64,000 nt of DNA from Candidatus Thiodiazotropha endoloripes. GTDB lineage: Bacteria > Pseudomonadota > Gammaproteobacteria > Chromatiales > Chromatiaceae. The notes under the pieces were generated by a model. It saw only the letters and a list, made by a program, of their open reading frames with translations, made no database searches and was not told where the DNA came from. The stretch lies in assembly GCA_001709035.1 (NCBI GenBank), contig LVKA01000023.1, forward strand, positions 186,001 through 250,000. The letters run 5' to 3'. A program made the position numbers and the translations under genes. Every line of letters starts with the position of its first letter. The stretch's first letter is position 1. Shown here piece after piece: positions 1 to 9,732 of this stretch.

Positions 1-1314
1 GATCAGGATCGGTATCGGATCGGCTTGACGCAGCTGGGCGCCATAGAGTGTGAACTGGAATTCGATGCAGTCCGGGTGTTCTTTCAGTATTGTTTCAGGC
101 AAATCATGTTCAGCTTTTTTATTGGGTGTCTCAGAAGAACCCAAAGCCGGGAACATCTGTCGAATCAGAGGAATTTCGACAACACTGATATCGTCATCCT
201 GCGGGGCATCGCTACAGAATTCCTGCAGATCACCACTCAGTTTATCCAGAATGTAGTCCTGATCGATACTTTGCTTGATGGCATCGATATACCTTGTCTG
301 CCCGAACAAGTCGCCTTTCGGATTCCGCGCCTCGGTGACACCATCCGTTGCCAGGATGATCCGGTCACCCTCGTTGATTCGCAAAAAGTGGAAATCATCC
401 TTTAAGTCGATATCCGGCGCTATACCGAGTGGCAGGGATTGGGAGTTGATCTTCTGTTTGATCTTTCGCTCATCCTTGTCGATTAGATAGCAGTCCGGCA
501 TACCGCAATTGATCAGTTTGACATGGTCGAGCTCGTGATCGATTTTGACGAACTGTACCGCCATGAACATGCCGGTTGGCAGCAGACTGTACAATTTGCT
601 ATTGATGGCTTGCAGAATCTGGTGAGGACCAAACCCTTTGGCTGTCATCGTGCGGAAGGCCTCTGAAGTGGGCAGGGCGCCTAGTGCGGATGCCAGGCCA
701 TGACCGGTGAAATCCCCAAGCAGGACATACAGGTCATGGGATGGGGCAAAGGCGGTCAACATCAGGTCACCGCTGAACAGGCTGGCAGGTTGCAGCAGAC
801 TGTGGATATGTTCCAGGGCAACATTATCGGCGACTACAGCACCGCTGAAGACCTGTTCTGCAATCTCCTGGTCCCGTTGCATCCGGCTATAGAGCATACG
901 GGTGTCCTGTTGAAGGATGCGAATACGCTCCATCGCCTTCACTTTTGCGGAAAGCACGGTAAAACTGTATGGCTTGGAGAGAAAATCATCGCCACCGACC
1001 TCGACACAGCGGGCGAGCGCCTTCTCGTCTTGCATGGCGGTGAGAAAGATAATCGGTACAAACGAGTCACCTGCGCACTGTTTGATTTGTGCAGTAGCCT
1101 CATAACCGTCCATTTCCGGCATCATCACATCCATGAAAACGATGTCCGGCTGGTGCTGTTCAAACAGGCTCACAGCCTGGCGGCCGTTTTCCGCTTCGAT
1201 GACCTCATAGCCATGCTTCTGCAGGAGTTTTTTCAGGATCAGCCTGTTGGTTATTTCATCCTCGACAATCAAGGCTTTGCCATGATTTTCATGGGCGCCG
1301 AACTGTTTGGGCAT
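1..1314 (-). CDS. Response regulator with PP2C/SpoIIE-type phosphatase output domain (3' end cut by window edge)
   Basis: Reading the minus strand gives an open frame from an ATG at 1314 to the left edge, 438 codons without a stop. Residues 13-130 are a receiver domain: acidic pocket VEDE, phospho-acceptor D62 in FMDVMMPEMDGY, T92 and K114 (LSKPY). Residues about 170-380 match SpoIIE/RsbU-type PP2C phosphatases, with metal-binding aspartates in LLGDFTGHG and ATDGVTEA. Such proteins dephosphorylate anti-sigma-factor antagonists or related partners in response to a kinase; no partner is visible here. The sequence GGAAGAGC precedes the ATG. It is transcribed away from the Mla operon. The C-terminus, possibly an anti-sigma or STAS-like part, lies outside the window. 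Confidence 0.9.
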   Translation of the reverse strand, partial: MPKQFGAHENHGKALIVEDEITNRLILKKLLQKHGYEVIEAENGRQAVSLFEQHQPDIVFMDVMMPEMDGYEATAQIKQCAGDSFVPIIFLTAMQDEKALARCVEVGGDDFLSKPYSFTVLSAKVKAMERIRILQQDTRMLYSRMQRDQEIAEQVFSGAVVADNVALEHIHSLLQPASLFSGDLMLTAFAPSHDLYVLLGDFTGHGLASALGALPTSEAFRTMTAKGFGPHQILQAINSKLYSLLPTGMFMAVQFVKIDHELDHVKLINCGMPDCYLIDKDERKIKQKINSQSLPLGIAPDIDLKDDFHFLRINEGDRIILATDGVTEARNPKGDLFGQTRYIDAIKQSIDQDYILDKLSGDLQEFCSDAPQDDDISVVEIPLIRQMFPALGSSETPNKKAEHDLPETILKEHPDCIEFQFTLYGAQLRQADPIPILI

Positions 1315-1373
1315 GGTGCTCTTCCGATTCTCTTAGCATGGATTGGTACTTTATATCACAGCTGGGTCTGTTG

Positions 1374-1434
1374 ACACTGATCCTACACGCTCCTGTGTTG
1401 GGATCCCGCTTGATCGGGCAAGCTTGATCAGTGT
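1374..1434. repeat. Nested inverted repeat in the divergent promoter region
   Basis: ACACTGATC at 1374-1382 is perfectly complementary to GATCAGTGT at 1426-1434. Between them CCCG and CGGG, separated by CTTGAT, form a smaller hairpin. The element lies between the phosphatase gene start and mlaE, so it could be an operator, a terminator-like structure or a 5' leader fold. Nothing in the sequence decides between these. Confidence 0.4.
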
Positions 1435-1556
1435 GTAGAGTAAAGATCGACTTAGAGGGAAATAACTTGATTGACCGTAGAGCGGGCTACCCAGTTATCC
1501 CAGGATATGGTATTGATAAGATTGTGACGCTATCAGTCGTGAATGGACATTGATCT

Positions 1557-2687
1557 GTGCACCATCATTCGCTGAAGATTACCTACCCTGATCCAACTAC
1601 TGCCGAATTAGCCTTTGTTGGGGATTGGACCCTCCACTCCGAAGTATGCCCCTGGCAGCATCTGCAGCAACAATTGCAAGCACAACCCCAGCTGAAGGAG
1701 ATCCGTCTGGTAACGGCTGAACTCGGTTTTTGGGATAGCAGATTGCTGAATGTCCTGCAAAAAGTAAGTGAATATTGCGCAGATTGTGACTACCGACTCG
1801 ATGCGGATGCTCTACCGGTAGGAATCCAGCGGCTACTCGATCTGGGGGCGGCTGTCGCTGAGCGACAGGGCGCGCGCAGGTCAGATCGACGTTTCTCTTT
1901 TCTGTATCGTACCGGTGAAGTAGCCATCGCAGTCTGGCAGGAGTGTCTGCGCTTCACCGAGTTTGCCGGCGAACTGGTGCTCTCCCTATGGCGGCTGATC
2001 CGGGGAAGAGCAAGATTCCGCCGTGATGATTTTTTCAGCCTGCTGCAGGCGGCAGGCCCTGGTGCCCTGCCCATCGTCAGTCTGATCGCCATCCTGGTGG
2101 GGGCTGTGCTGGCCTTTGTCGGTGCCATTCAGTTGCAGATGTTCGGCGCGGAGATCTATGTGGCCAACCTGGTCGCCTTGGGTTCGCTGCGGGAGATGGG
2201 CGCGATGATGACGGCAATCATTATGGCCGGTCGCACCGGTTCTGCCTACGCCGCCCAATTGGGTAGCATGCAAGTGAATCACGAAATCGACGCCTTGAAG
2301 ACCTTCGGTATTTCAATTATCGATTTTCTGGTGTTGCCTCGGGTGATCGCGCTGGTGATCATGCTGCCTCTGCTAACCCTGTGGGCTGACCTGCTTGGTA
2401 TAGTCGGTGGGTTGATGGTGAGTGTGCTGGTATTGGACATCTCACTGTTGGAATATTTGGTACAGAGCAGAGAGTCTGTTGGCTGGGAGGATCTGACGGT
2501 AGGTCTGATCAAGAGTGTTCTGTTTGCCATTGTGATTGCCATGTCCGGTTGTCTGCGGGGACTTCAGAGTGGCCGGGATTCCGCTGCCGTGGGAAAGGCG
2601 ACCACTTCAGCCATGGTGACGGCCATATTGTTGATCGTGGTATGGGATGCGATTACCACCATTCTCTTTAACCTGCTGGATTTCTAA
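1557..2687 (+). CDS. mlaE: MlaE-type lipid ABC transporter permease with N-terminal STAS (MlaB-like) domain
   Basis: This 376-residue protein begins with GTG at 1557. Residues 1-100 look like a STAS domain (the PTTAELAFVGDWTL strand and the LDLGAAV end), the role played by the separate protein MlaB in E. coli. Residues about 130-376 are the MlaE/YrbE permease: several hydrophobic helices and the conserved stretch around GAEIYVANLVALGSLREMG and MAGRTGSAYAAQLGSM. The permease moves phospholipid at the inner membrane together with MlaF and MlaD. The stop codon TAA shares a base with the mlaF ATG, so the two are translationally coupled. No mlaC or separate mlaB follows. Confidence 0.92.
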   Translation: MHHHSLKITYPDPTTAELAFVGDWTLHSEVCPWQHLQQQLQAQPQLKEIRLVTAELGFWDSRLLNVLQKVSEYCADCDYRLDADALPVGIQRLLDLGAAVAERQGARRSDRRFSFLYRTGEVAIAVWQECLRFTEFAGELVLSLWRLIRGRARFRRDDFFSLLQAAGPGALPIVSLIAILVGAVLAFVGAIQLQMFGAEIYVANLVALGSLREMGAMMTAIIMAGRTGSAYAAQLGSMQVNHEIDALKTFGISIIDFLVLPRVIALVIMLPLLTLWADLLGIVGGLMVSVLVLDISLLEYLVQSRESVGWEDLTVGLIKSVLFAIVIAMSGCLRGLQSGRDSAAVGKATTSAMVTAILLIVVWDAITTILFNLLDF

Positions 2688-3499
2688 TGGGACTGGCAAC
2701 GGAGACAGAGTATTCGACCGCGCAAAAATCGCTGATCCAGGTCTCGGATCTGACCATGGCCTACGGTGATTTTGTGATCCAGCAGGAGCTCAATTTTACC
2801 ATTCAGGCCGGTGATGTTTTCATTATCATGGGGGGGAGTGGTTGCGGCAAAAGTACCCTGTTAAGACATTTGATCGGCTTGCAGAAACCGGCACAGGGAC
2901 AGATCCGTTTCCAGGGGGAGTCGATCTGGGACCTGGATAGCCAGAAGCGGCATCGGATTCTTCGGAGGATGGGAGTGCTCTACCAGTCCGGGGCGTTGTG
3001 GACCCATATGACGCTGGCGGAGAATGTGGCACTGCCCCTGCAGACCTATACATCCCTGTCAGCGGGAGAGATCGGTGACCTGGTCTCTTTTAAACTTGCT
3101 TTGGTGGGATTGAAAGGCTTTGAAGCCTATTATCCATCTGAGATCAGTGGCGGCATGCAGAAACGCGCCGGCTTGGCGCGGGCCATGTCACTCGATCCTG
3201 AACTGCTGTTCTTTGACGAGCCATCGGCGGGTCTCGATCCGGTCAGCGCACGTCGTCTGGATGAGCTGATTCTGGAGTTGAGTGATAGCCTGAATACGAC
3301 AATCGTGGTGGTAACCCACGAACTGGCAAGCATCTTTGCCATCGGGGACGACTCGGTGTTTCTGGATCCGGTGTGCAAGCGTATGATTGCGAGTGGCAAT
3401 CCAAACGAACTATTGGCGACAACAGATGACCCAAGGGTACGCGAATTTCTTACCCGGGGTGATTCAGAGGTGGATCCGAGTCATGCAATCAAGGATTAG
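2687..3499 (+). CDS. mlaF: MlaF-type lipid transport ATP-binding protein
   Basis: ABC ATPase of 270 residues, energising the Mla-type phospholipid transporter. Walker A is GGSGCGKST near residue 47, the signature SGGMQKR near 154 (the M after SGG is typical of the MlaF branch), Walker B LLFFDEPSAGLDP near 172 and the switch histidine in VTHEL near 205. It overlaps the upstream permease stop by one base and the downstream MCE gene by 17 bases, so the operon is tightly coupled. Its length fits the family (E. coli MlaF is about 269 residues). Confidence 0.94.
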   Translation: MGLATETEYSTAQKSLIQVSDLTMAYGDFVIQQELNFTIQAGDVFIIMGGSGCGKSTLLRHLIGLQKPAQGQIRFQGESIWDLDSQKRHRILRRMGVLYQSGALWTHMTLAENVALPLQTYTSLSAGEIGDLVSFKLALVGLKGFEAYYPSEISGGMQKRAGLARAMSLDPELLFFDEPSAGLDPVSARRLDELILELSDSLNTTIVVVTHELASIFAIGDDSVFLDPVCKRMIASGNPNELLATTDDPRVREFLTRGDSEVDPSHAIKD

Positions 3500-4493
3500 T
3501 CCAACTCTTATCGGCAGCTTTGTGCTGGCCAGCCTGGCCTTGGGGCTGGCCTCGGTGTTGCTCTTCTCAAATGGCACCCTGGCTAACAAACCGACCCAGT
3601 TCATTCTCTACTTTGAAGGGGATGTGAAAGGCCTTCAGGTGGGTTCGCCAGTCAATTTTCGCGGGGTGAAGGTGGGGCAGGTAGAGTCCATGTCGATCAC
3701 CTATGTTCGGGAGTCAAAGGAGTTCAGAATTCCTGTGGTGATCGGAATCCGCGACGGCCATGTGAATGTCGATGGGGTGGTCACGGAGAGTGGCGTCAAG
3801 CTGGAACTCGATGATTTGATTGCCCAGGGCCTCAGAGCCCGGCTCAATCTGCAAAGCCTGGTGACGGGTAAACTGGAGATTGAGCTCGATTTCATGCCGG
3901 AGACGCCGATCCAGCTGGTGGCTCAGGATAAGCGCTATCCGGAAATCCCGACGGTGCAATCAAGTATGGAAAAACTGGCCACTGCCATTGAGCAGATACC
4001 GGTTGAGCGGATTACCCAACGGCTTTCTGAGATCCTCGACAGCATTGATGAAATGATGGCGGATGGTGAGTTGAAGCGTCTGACAACCTCGCTGCTTCAG
4101 ATTGCCAAACGACTCGATCAGATCAGCCAGTTGCTTGCTGAGCAGGCACCGGAACTGTTGACGAACAGTAATGCGACACTGGTTGAAGCAAGGACCATGA
4201 TTGCCGAAGTGGCCGGCACCGCGAAACAGACTCAGGCATTGATCTCGGCAACGGATGAAAACCTGACCTCGGCATTCTCCCGATGGGACAAAACCCTGGC
4301 CAGTGGGGATCAAGCCTTTCGCCAGGTTGGAGAGACGGTGGATAATGCCGAGCGGTTGCTCAATGAGGATTCGGAACTGATCAGTCAACTCACTAACACA
4401 CTGCGTGAACTGGGTAGTGCGGCACGGGCGATACGCATTATGTCTGAGTATCTCGAACGCCATCCCGAGGCCTTGTTACGGGGGAAACAATAG
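3483..4493 (+). CDS. mlaD: MlaD-type MCE domain periplasmic lipid-binding protein
   Basis: I start this gene at ATG 3483, giving MQSRISPTLIG followed by a membrane anchor (about residues 8-28). The longer in-frame reading from 3387 would lie deep inside mlaF and place charged residues before the anchor. A single MCE domain follows at about residues 38-120, with FEGDVKGLQVGSPVNFRGVKVG as its hallmark. The remainder, to residue 336, is predicted helical and coiled-coil-like with many Q, L and A residues. At 336 residues it is longer than E. coli MlaD (about 183) and resembles the larger MCE proteins that pair with PqiC-like lipoproteins. It forms the periplasmic substrate ring of the transporter. 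Confidence 0.9.
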   Translation: MQSRISPTLIGSFVLASLALGLASVLLFSNGTLANKPTQFILYFEGDVKGLQVGSPVNFRGVKVGQVESMSITYVRESKEFRIPVVIGIRDGHVNVDGVVTESGVKLELDDLIAQGLRARLNLQSLVTGKLEIELDFMPETPIQLVAQDKRYPEIPTVQSSMEKLATAIEQIPVERITQRLSEILDSIDEMMADGELKRLTTSLLQIAKRLDQISQLLAEQAPELLTNSNATLVEARTMIAEVAGTAKQTQALISATDENLTSAFSRWDKTLASGDQAFRQVGETVDNAERLLNEDSELISQLTNTLRELGSAARAIRIMSEYLERHPEALLRGKQ

Positions 4494-4497
4494 ACAG

Positions 4498-5124
4498 ATG
4501 AAAACGGATTCACTTGCGTCATGGTTGGTGGTCTTTCTTTTGATCAGCCTCTGTATCGGTTGTGCTTCACCTTCACAGCCAACCCGCTTCTACCGCTTGG
4601 ATGGAGGCATCGACAAGCTTGGTCCGGTTGATCTGACACCCAGGCCAGGCGGGGTTGTGATCGGCATCGATGCGATCGAGCTGGCCGGATATCTGGATCG
4701 CCCGCAAATCATTGAGCGCACCTCAAGTCATCGTCTTGAACTCTATGAGTTCGAACAGTGGGCGGGCTCACTGCAGGAGAACCTGCTTGCGCTGATCAGA
4801 GATCGGATACAACAGCAGTTGAGTAGCATGCAGGTGATCGCCTATCCCTGGCCACTTGGTTTGAAACCGGATTATGAGTTGAAACTTGTCATCCAGCGTT
4901 TTGAACAGGTTGAGGGCTCAATCGAGTTGCAGGGGCTATGGACCCTGGTCGAAACTGATCGTCGCAGAATTGTGCTGATGCAACAGAACCGCTTGCAGGA
5001 ACCGATCCAGGGGGAAACGATTGAAGCTGGTGTGGTTGCCGCCAGTGTGGCTGCCAGCAGGTTCTCCGAGCAAATCGCTGAGCAGATGTTACAGCAGATC
5101 GACTCTACTGAAAAAGCGCGTTGA
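4498..5124 (+). CDS. ABC-type transport auxiliary lipoprotein (PqiC/DUF330-like)
   Basis: The ATG at 4498, four bases after the mlaD stop, gives a 208-residue lipoprotein. The signal sequence ends in the lipobox LCIGC (Cys near residue 20). After it comes the family pattern PTRFYRLDGG and a beta-strand set ending in a helical tail SRFSEQIAEQM. This family supplies an outer-membrane lipoprotein partner to MCE transporters such as PqiABC, which fits its place as the last gene of the Mla-type operon. It stands where mlaC would be in E. coli. The exact partner contact is inference. Confidence 0.85.
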   Translation: MKTDSLASWLVVFLLISLCIGCASPSQPTRFYRLDGGIDKLGPVDLTPRPGGVVIGIDAIELAGYLDRPQIIERTSSHRLELYEFEQWAGSLQENLLALIRDRIQQQLSSMQVIAYPWPLGLKPDYELKLVIQRFEQVEGSIELQGLWTLVETDRRRIVLMQQNRLQEPIQGETIEAGVVAASVAASRFSEQIAEQMLQQIDSTEKAR

Positions 5125-5236
5125 TCTAAAATCCCGATCGCCAGTCGAAGCTGACTCAGCTATGGCTGTTTGAGTGCTTAATCGACGATCTCCGGTTACC
5201 GATCTTCAATCGATAGAGTCGATCTCAGCTTCCAGC

Positions 5237-6031
5237 TTATTGTGTGTTGGGCTCGGCCGGTGCAGTTTGCTGTGATTCATCAGAAGTGGCTGGTGTGGTC
5301 TCGATCCGTTCCGCTTCCGGTTCAGGCTCAGGCTCAGGCTCTTCCGGTGGGGCAGGCATCTCATAGCGATTGGCAATGGCGAGTATCCCCAGTACCGGGT
5401 GATCCAGATAGTGCAGCTTACCGCTGCGCATACGTCGTTTCTCCTGCATGCGGTAGTTTTGAGGACCCGGGTCATACTCCGCTTCATTGCGTGTCTGATC
5501 CTCATCCACTCTCAACAGAAGATCTGTCTCCAGATGAAGATAGCGCTTGATGCCAAACGTTATATTCCCCTCCAGAATCGGTAAGGGCTCCTCGAAGGCG
5601 GATTTCCTTTTTGATGCCAGGCTGATAGAGATTGGAATCGCCTCATCCGGGTGTGCAACCGGTTGACGCCAGCCGATGTGATAGAGGGGGCGATAATCCC
5701 GGGATCTGCGCATGGCGCCCCAGGCATCGGTAAGACTCTTCTCTTCAGCCGGCAAGGCCCGATAGGCGATCGGTTTGCCATCCTCAGTCAATGCCCCAGT
5801 GCTAAGCTGTACACTCTGCTCCTGGTCCGGGGTGCCTGGATCAAGCGCCCAGCCCTCCGTGGATCCAGCGCCAGGGGCGATGCGACGAAACACCAGGACC
5901 TCAAATTGATACCAGGGAGCTGACTCCTGTTCCTCATGGGATTCGGCGTACAGGTTCATCGGAGTGATGAGCAGCAGACTGAGGATCAGTATGATCACTT
6001 TTTCCTGTTTAACGATCATCTTACGCAGCAT
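5237..6031 (-). CDS. csiV: CsiV family protein (peptidoglycan-binding periplasmic protein)
   Basis: This 264-residue protein has an N-terminal signal sequence of about 29 residues ending in NLYAES. The diagnostic WYQFEVLVFRR follows, with a C-terminal region PVLGILAIANRYEMP and a proline/glutamate-rich tail. The CsiV family (Pfam 'Peptidoglycan-binding protein, CsiV', first named in Shewanella) is commonly encoded next to mfd, as here, 21 bases downstream of the mfd stop. The start at 6031 is supported by AGAAGG upstream; an internal ATG four codons later is an alternative. Its molecular role outside Shewanella is poorly known. The low-complexity EPEPEPE tail is unusual. Confidence 0.8.
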   Translation of the reverse strand: MLRKMIVKQEKVIILILSLLLITPMNLYAESHEEQESAPWYQFEVLVFRRIAPGAGSTEGWALDPGTPDQEQSVQLSTGALTEDGKPIAYRALPAEEKSLTDAWGAMRRSRDYRPLYHIGWRQPVAHPDEAIPISISLASKRKSAFEEPLPILEGNITFGIKRYLHLETDLLLRVDEDQTRNEAEYDPGPQNYRMQEKRRMRSGKLHYLDHPVLGILAIANRYEMPAPPEEPEPEPEPEAERIETTPATSDESQQTAPAEPNTQ

Positions 6032-6052
6032 AGAGTTTCATACCTTCTGAGG

Positions 6053-9000
6053 TTAGTCTATCAGTCTGTCCAGCAACTGGTGGATCTTATCAACCCGGTT
6101 GAGCGGATTGTCCAGTTGAGCGTTATACCTTAGCTTATCGTTGCCTTCGAGACGATAGGTATTCGGCTTTTGCTGGATCAACCTGATCAGTGTACCAGGG
6201 TCGAATTTTGGCTGTTCATCGAACAGCAATCTCGCCCCTTTAGGACCAGCGTCGATCTTACGTATTCCCAGGGGATGGGCACGCAGTTTCAGTTCTGTGA
6301 TGGAAAACAGATTTTTTGCTGCATCGGGCAATAGGCCGAACCGGTCGATCATCTCGACCTGCAGCTCGCGCAACTCGGCATTGTCTTTAGCACTGGCAAT
6401 CCGTTTATAGAGTACCAGGCGGCTGTGAACGTCCGGAAGATAATCTTCCGGCAGCAGGGCAGGTAGGTTGAGTTCGATCTCGGTGCCATGATCCAAAGGC
6501 CGGTCCAGTTCGGGCTGGCGGCCCGATTTGAGGGCCTCGACAGCCCGCTCCAGCAGCTCTGTGTAGAGGGCAAAGCCGATCTCCTGTATTTGCCCGCTCT
6601 GCTCATCACCCAGAAGTTCTCCAGCACCCCGGATCTCCAGATCGTGGGTGGCGAGTGTAAATCCTGCACCAAGATCTTCAAGTGACTCAATAGCTTCCAG
6701 TCGCTTTTTAGCATCTGACGTTAGACTGGCTGAAGGTGGGGAAATCAGATAGGCATAGGCCCGATGGTGAGAGCGACCGACCCGTCCTCGGATCTGGTGA
6801 AGCTGCGCCAGGCCCAGCTTGTCCGCCCGGTTGATGATGATGGTGTTGGCGCTCGGCACATCGATGCCGCTCTCGACAATGGTGGTACAGACCAGCAGAT
6901 TGAAGCGCTGATGATAGAAGTCCCGCATGATGCCTTCCAGTTGCCGCTCCCGCATCTGTCCATGAGCGACCTGCAGCCGCACACCGGGTAACAGGCTCTC
7001 CAGTCGCTCGGCCATGTTTTCAATGGTGCTGACTTCATTGTGTAGAAAATAGATCTGCCCACCGCGTTTCAATTCACGCTGGCAGGCTTCGGTGATCAGA
7101 CTGTCACTCCATTGACTGACAAAGGTCTTGACTGGATGTCTCAAGGCCGGTGGGGTTGCGATGATCGACAGGTCGCGCATACCGGACATGGCCATATTCA
7201 GGGTACGAGGAATCGGTGTTGCCGTCAGCGTCAGCAGGTCCACTTCACTACGCAGTGCTTTCAGCTTCTCCTTATGGCGCACGCCGAAGCGATGTTCTTC
7301 GTCGACAATCACCAATCCCAGGTTCTTGAACGCGATACCATCGGAAAGCAGTTTATGGGTGCCCACTACAATATCGACACGGCCATTTTTCAGTCCGTCC
7401 AGTACCCCTTGTTGCTGTTTGCCGGTTCGGAATCTTGAAAGACTCTCCACCTTGATCGGCCAGTCGGCGAATCGGTCGGCGAAATTCTGATAGTGCTGTT
7501 GTGCCAGCAGGGTAGTGGGTACCAATACCGCAACCTGCTTATTGCCCTGGGTGGCAGTAAATGCGGCTCGCATCGCCACTTCCGTCTTACCAAAGCCCAC
7601 ATCGCCACAGACGACCCGGTCCATCGGTTGAGGCGAGGTCATATCATCAATCACCGCCGAGATGGTCTGTAGTTGATCGGGCGTCTCCTCGAACTCGAAA
7701 GAGGCGGCAAAGGCCTGGTACTCCGCATCGGGTGTGGGAAACGCCACCCCCTGTCGTGCAGCGCGACGGGCATAGATCTCCAACAGCTCAGCCGCCACAT
7801 CGCGGATCTGTTTGGCGGCTTTGCGCTTGGTCTTCTCCCATTGATCGCCACCAAGTCGATGCAGCGGGGCATGCTCCGGTGAAGCCCCGGCATAACGGCT
7901 GATCAGGTGCAGAGAGGCGACGGGTACATAAAGTTTGTCACCCCGGGCGTATTCCAAGGTCAGAAACTCAGTGGTCTGGCCAGCCACATCCAGGGTTTGC
8001 AGCCCCAGATAGCGACCCACCCCGTGATCTTTATGGACAACGGGGGCACCCACATGCAATTCGGTCAGATTGCGTACAATCTGGTCCGGATCCTGGCTGA
8101 CCTTACGGCGTCTGCGCTCCTGGCGCACCCGTTCGCCATACAGCTGGGTTTCAGTGATGATGGTCAGTCCAGCGGCTTCCAGCCAGAGGCCCTGCTCCAG
8201 AGGCGCCACACAGAGACCGATTTCAACATCGCTCTGCAGGAAACTGTGCCAGCTCTCTACCGGTTTGGCGTGAATGCCAAGATCCCGAAGGGTAGCCAGC
8301 AGCATTTCACGTCGCCCCGCACCCTCGGCAATGAACAGGGTGCGTTTTGCCTTATCCTTGAGAAACTGTTTGAGCGCCGTGGCGGGGGTTTTGCGGCGTG
8401 CTTGAAAGGCTATTGGTGGCGGTAGCTGAGTGTCGTAATTGATTAATTTCGCATAGCCTTTTGACCGACTTGGCAGCTCATGGTGGCTGAGGGTGATCAA
8501 TTCCCCTTTTTTCAGTGCTGCCGCCAGCTCATCATCCCGCAGATAGAGGTGTTGGGGTGGCAGGATAGGACGGCTGATATCGTGACGCCGCTCCTCGTAT
8601 CGGCTGGTGATCTCGTCGAAAAAGACTCTCGCCTGCTCCCTGATATCCTCCCACTGCACCAACAGATGGTTTTCAGGCAGATAGTCGAACAGGGTGGCTG
8701 TCTGCTCGTAGAAGAGGGGCAGGTAGTACTCCAGGCCACTGGGAATCCTGCCCTCCGAGACATCCTGATAGATCAGACTCTGTTGCAGGTCTCCTTCCAG
8801 GTGAATGCGATAGTTTCGTCTGAACTGCTGGATTCCCTCCTCATCCAGGGGGAACTCCCGAGCCGGCAGCATCTCGATTGCCTCAATCTTTTCCAGCGAT
8901 CGTTGGTTCTCCGGATCAAAGGTGCGGATGGAGTCTATTTCATCGTCGAACAGGTCGATGCGGTAGGGTCTCTGGCTGCCCATCGGATAGATATCGAGCA

Positions 9001-9532
9001 GTGACCCTCTCACCGCAAACTCCCCGTGGGAAAATACCTGGGAGACGCATTGATAACCACTGCTCTCCAAGCGGCGTCGGGTGGTTTCGATATTTAACGT
9101 TTCTCCGGTTTTTATCACCAGGCCGTGTGCATCCAGAAAATGTTTTGGCGCCAGCCGCTGCATCAGCGTGGATACCGGCGTGACCAATAAACCCTGCTGC
9201 ATCAAGGGTAGACGCTGCAGGGTAAGCAGGCGTTGCGAGATCAGCTCTGGCAGGGGGGAAAAGAGGTCATAGGGCAGGGTTTCCCAGTCGGGGAAATTGA
9301 TGACCGGTATTTCTCCGTCACCCAAAAAGAAGCGTAATTCGGATTCGAGTCGGCTTGCCGACTGCATATCCGGTGTTACAACCAGAATGATCCCCTGATA
9401 CTCCTTTGCCGCATTGGCAATGGCCAGGGAGCCACTGCATCCATGCAGGCCGCCCCACTGATAGCGTTCCCCATCCACACCAGGCAGTTGTGGTGAAAGC
9501 GGGGAGTTGGTTGTGGCTGATCTTGTGTTCAT
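6053..9532 (-). CDS. mfd: Transcription-repair coupling factor Mfd
   Basis: Mfd removes stalled RNA polymerase at DNA lesions and recruits UvrA. I start at ATG 9532 (MNTRSATT), giving 1159 residues against about 1148 in E. coli; a longer in-frame reading to 9655 adds 41 residues with no homology to Mfd. The UvrB-like N-terminus (FPDWETLPYD), the RNA-polymerase-interacting module (VVHKDHGVGRYLGL near 530), Walker A GDVGFGKT near 640, the DEEH box near 745 and the C-terminal translocation and D7 regions are all present. No frame break was seen. It probably shares a transcript with csiV. Confidence 0.97.
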   Translation of the reverse strand: MNTRSATTNSPLSPQLPGVDGERYQWGGLHGCSGSLAIANAAKEYQGIILVVTPDMQSASRLESELRFFLGDGEIPVINFPDWETLPYDLFSPLPELISQRLLTLQRLPLMQQGLLVTPVSTLMQRLAPKHFLDAHGLVIKTGETLNIETTRRRLESSGYQCVSQVFSHGEFAVRGSLLDIYPMGSQRPYRIDLFDDEIDSIRTFDPENQRSLEKIEAIEMLPAREFPLDEEGIQQFRRNYRIHLEGDLQQSLIYQDVSEGRIPSGLEYYLPLFYEQTATLFDYLPENHLLVQWEDIREQARVFFDEITSRYEERRHDISRPILPPQHLYLRDDELAAALKKGELITLSHHELPSRSKGYAKLINYDTQLPPPIAFQARRKTPATALKQFLKDKAKRTLFIAEGAGRREMLLATLRDLGIHAKPVESWHSFLQSDVEIGLCVAPLEQGLWLEAAGLTIITETQLYGERVRQERRRRKVSQDPDQIVRNLTELHVGAPVVHKDHGVGRYLGLQTLDVAGQTTEFLTLEYARGDKLYVPVASLHLISRYAGASPEHAPLHRLGGDQWEKTKRKAAKQIRDVAAELLEIYARRAARQGVAFPTPDAEYQAFAASFEFEETPDQLQTISAVIDDMTSPQPMDRVVCGDVGFGKTEVAMRAAFTATQGNKQVAVLVPTTLLAQQHYQNFADRFADWPIKVESLSRFRTGKQQQGVLDGLKNGRVDIVVGTHKLLSDGIAFKNLGLVIVDEEHRFGVRHKEKLKALRSEVDLLTLTATPIPRTLNMAMSGMRDLSIIATPPALRHPVKTFVSQWSDSLITEACQRELKRGGQIYFLHNEVSTIENMAERLESLLPGVRLQVAHGQMRERQLEGIMRDFYHQRFNLLVCTTIVESGIDVPSANTIIINRADKLGLAQLHQIRGRVGRSHHRAYAYLISPPSASLTSDAKKRLEAIESLEDLGAGFTLATHDLEIRGAGELLGDEQSGQIQEIGFALYTELLERAVEALKSGRQPELDRPLDHGTEIELNLPALLPEDYLPDVHSRLVLYKRIASAKDNAELRELQVEMIDRFGLLPDAAKNLFSITELKLRAHPLGIRKIDAGPKGARLLFDEQPKFDPGTLIRLIQQKPNTYRLEGNDKLRYNAQLDNPLNRVDKIHQLLDRLID

Positions 9533-9732
9533 CTGAGACAGGCTGAAATAAAAGCTGTCAATTGTCTCATAACTGCTGCCGCAGGTCAGCGTGCAATAAC
9601 TCAGAATGGCTACTGAAATTGATGAATTCGACTGGTAGATCCAGGCTTTTTCCACTGTCAGTGGAAGCTGATTTGCTACACATCCGGGGAACGTGTAATT
9701 TCTTCAAACCAGCTTAAAATAGGCTACAAAAC

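Noticed and set aside
700-1374. A 224-codon plus-strand frame at the left end
   Set aside because: The minus strand of the same stretch encodes receiver and PP2C motifs with all key residues; the plus frame has no recognisable protein features.
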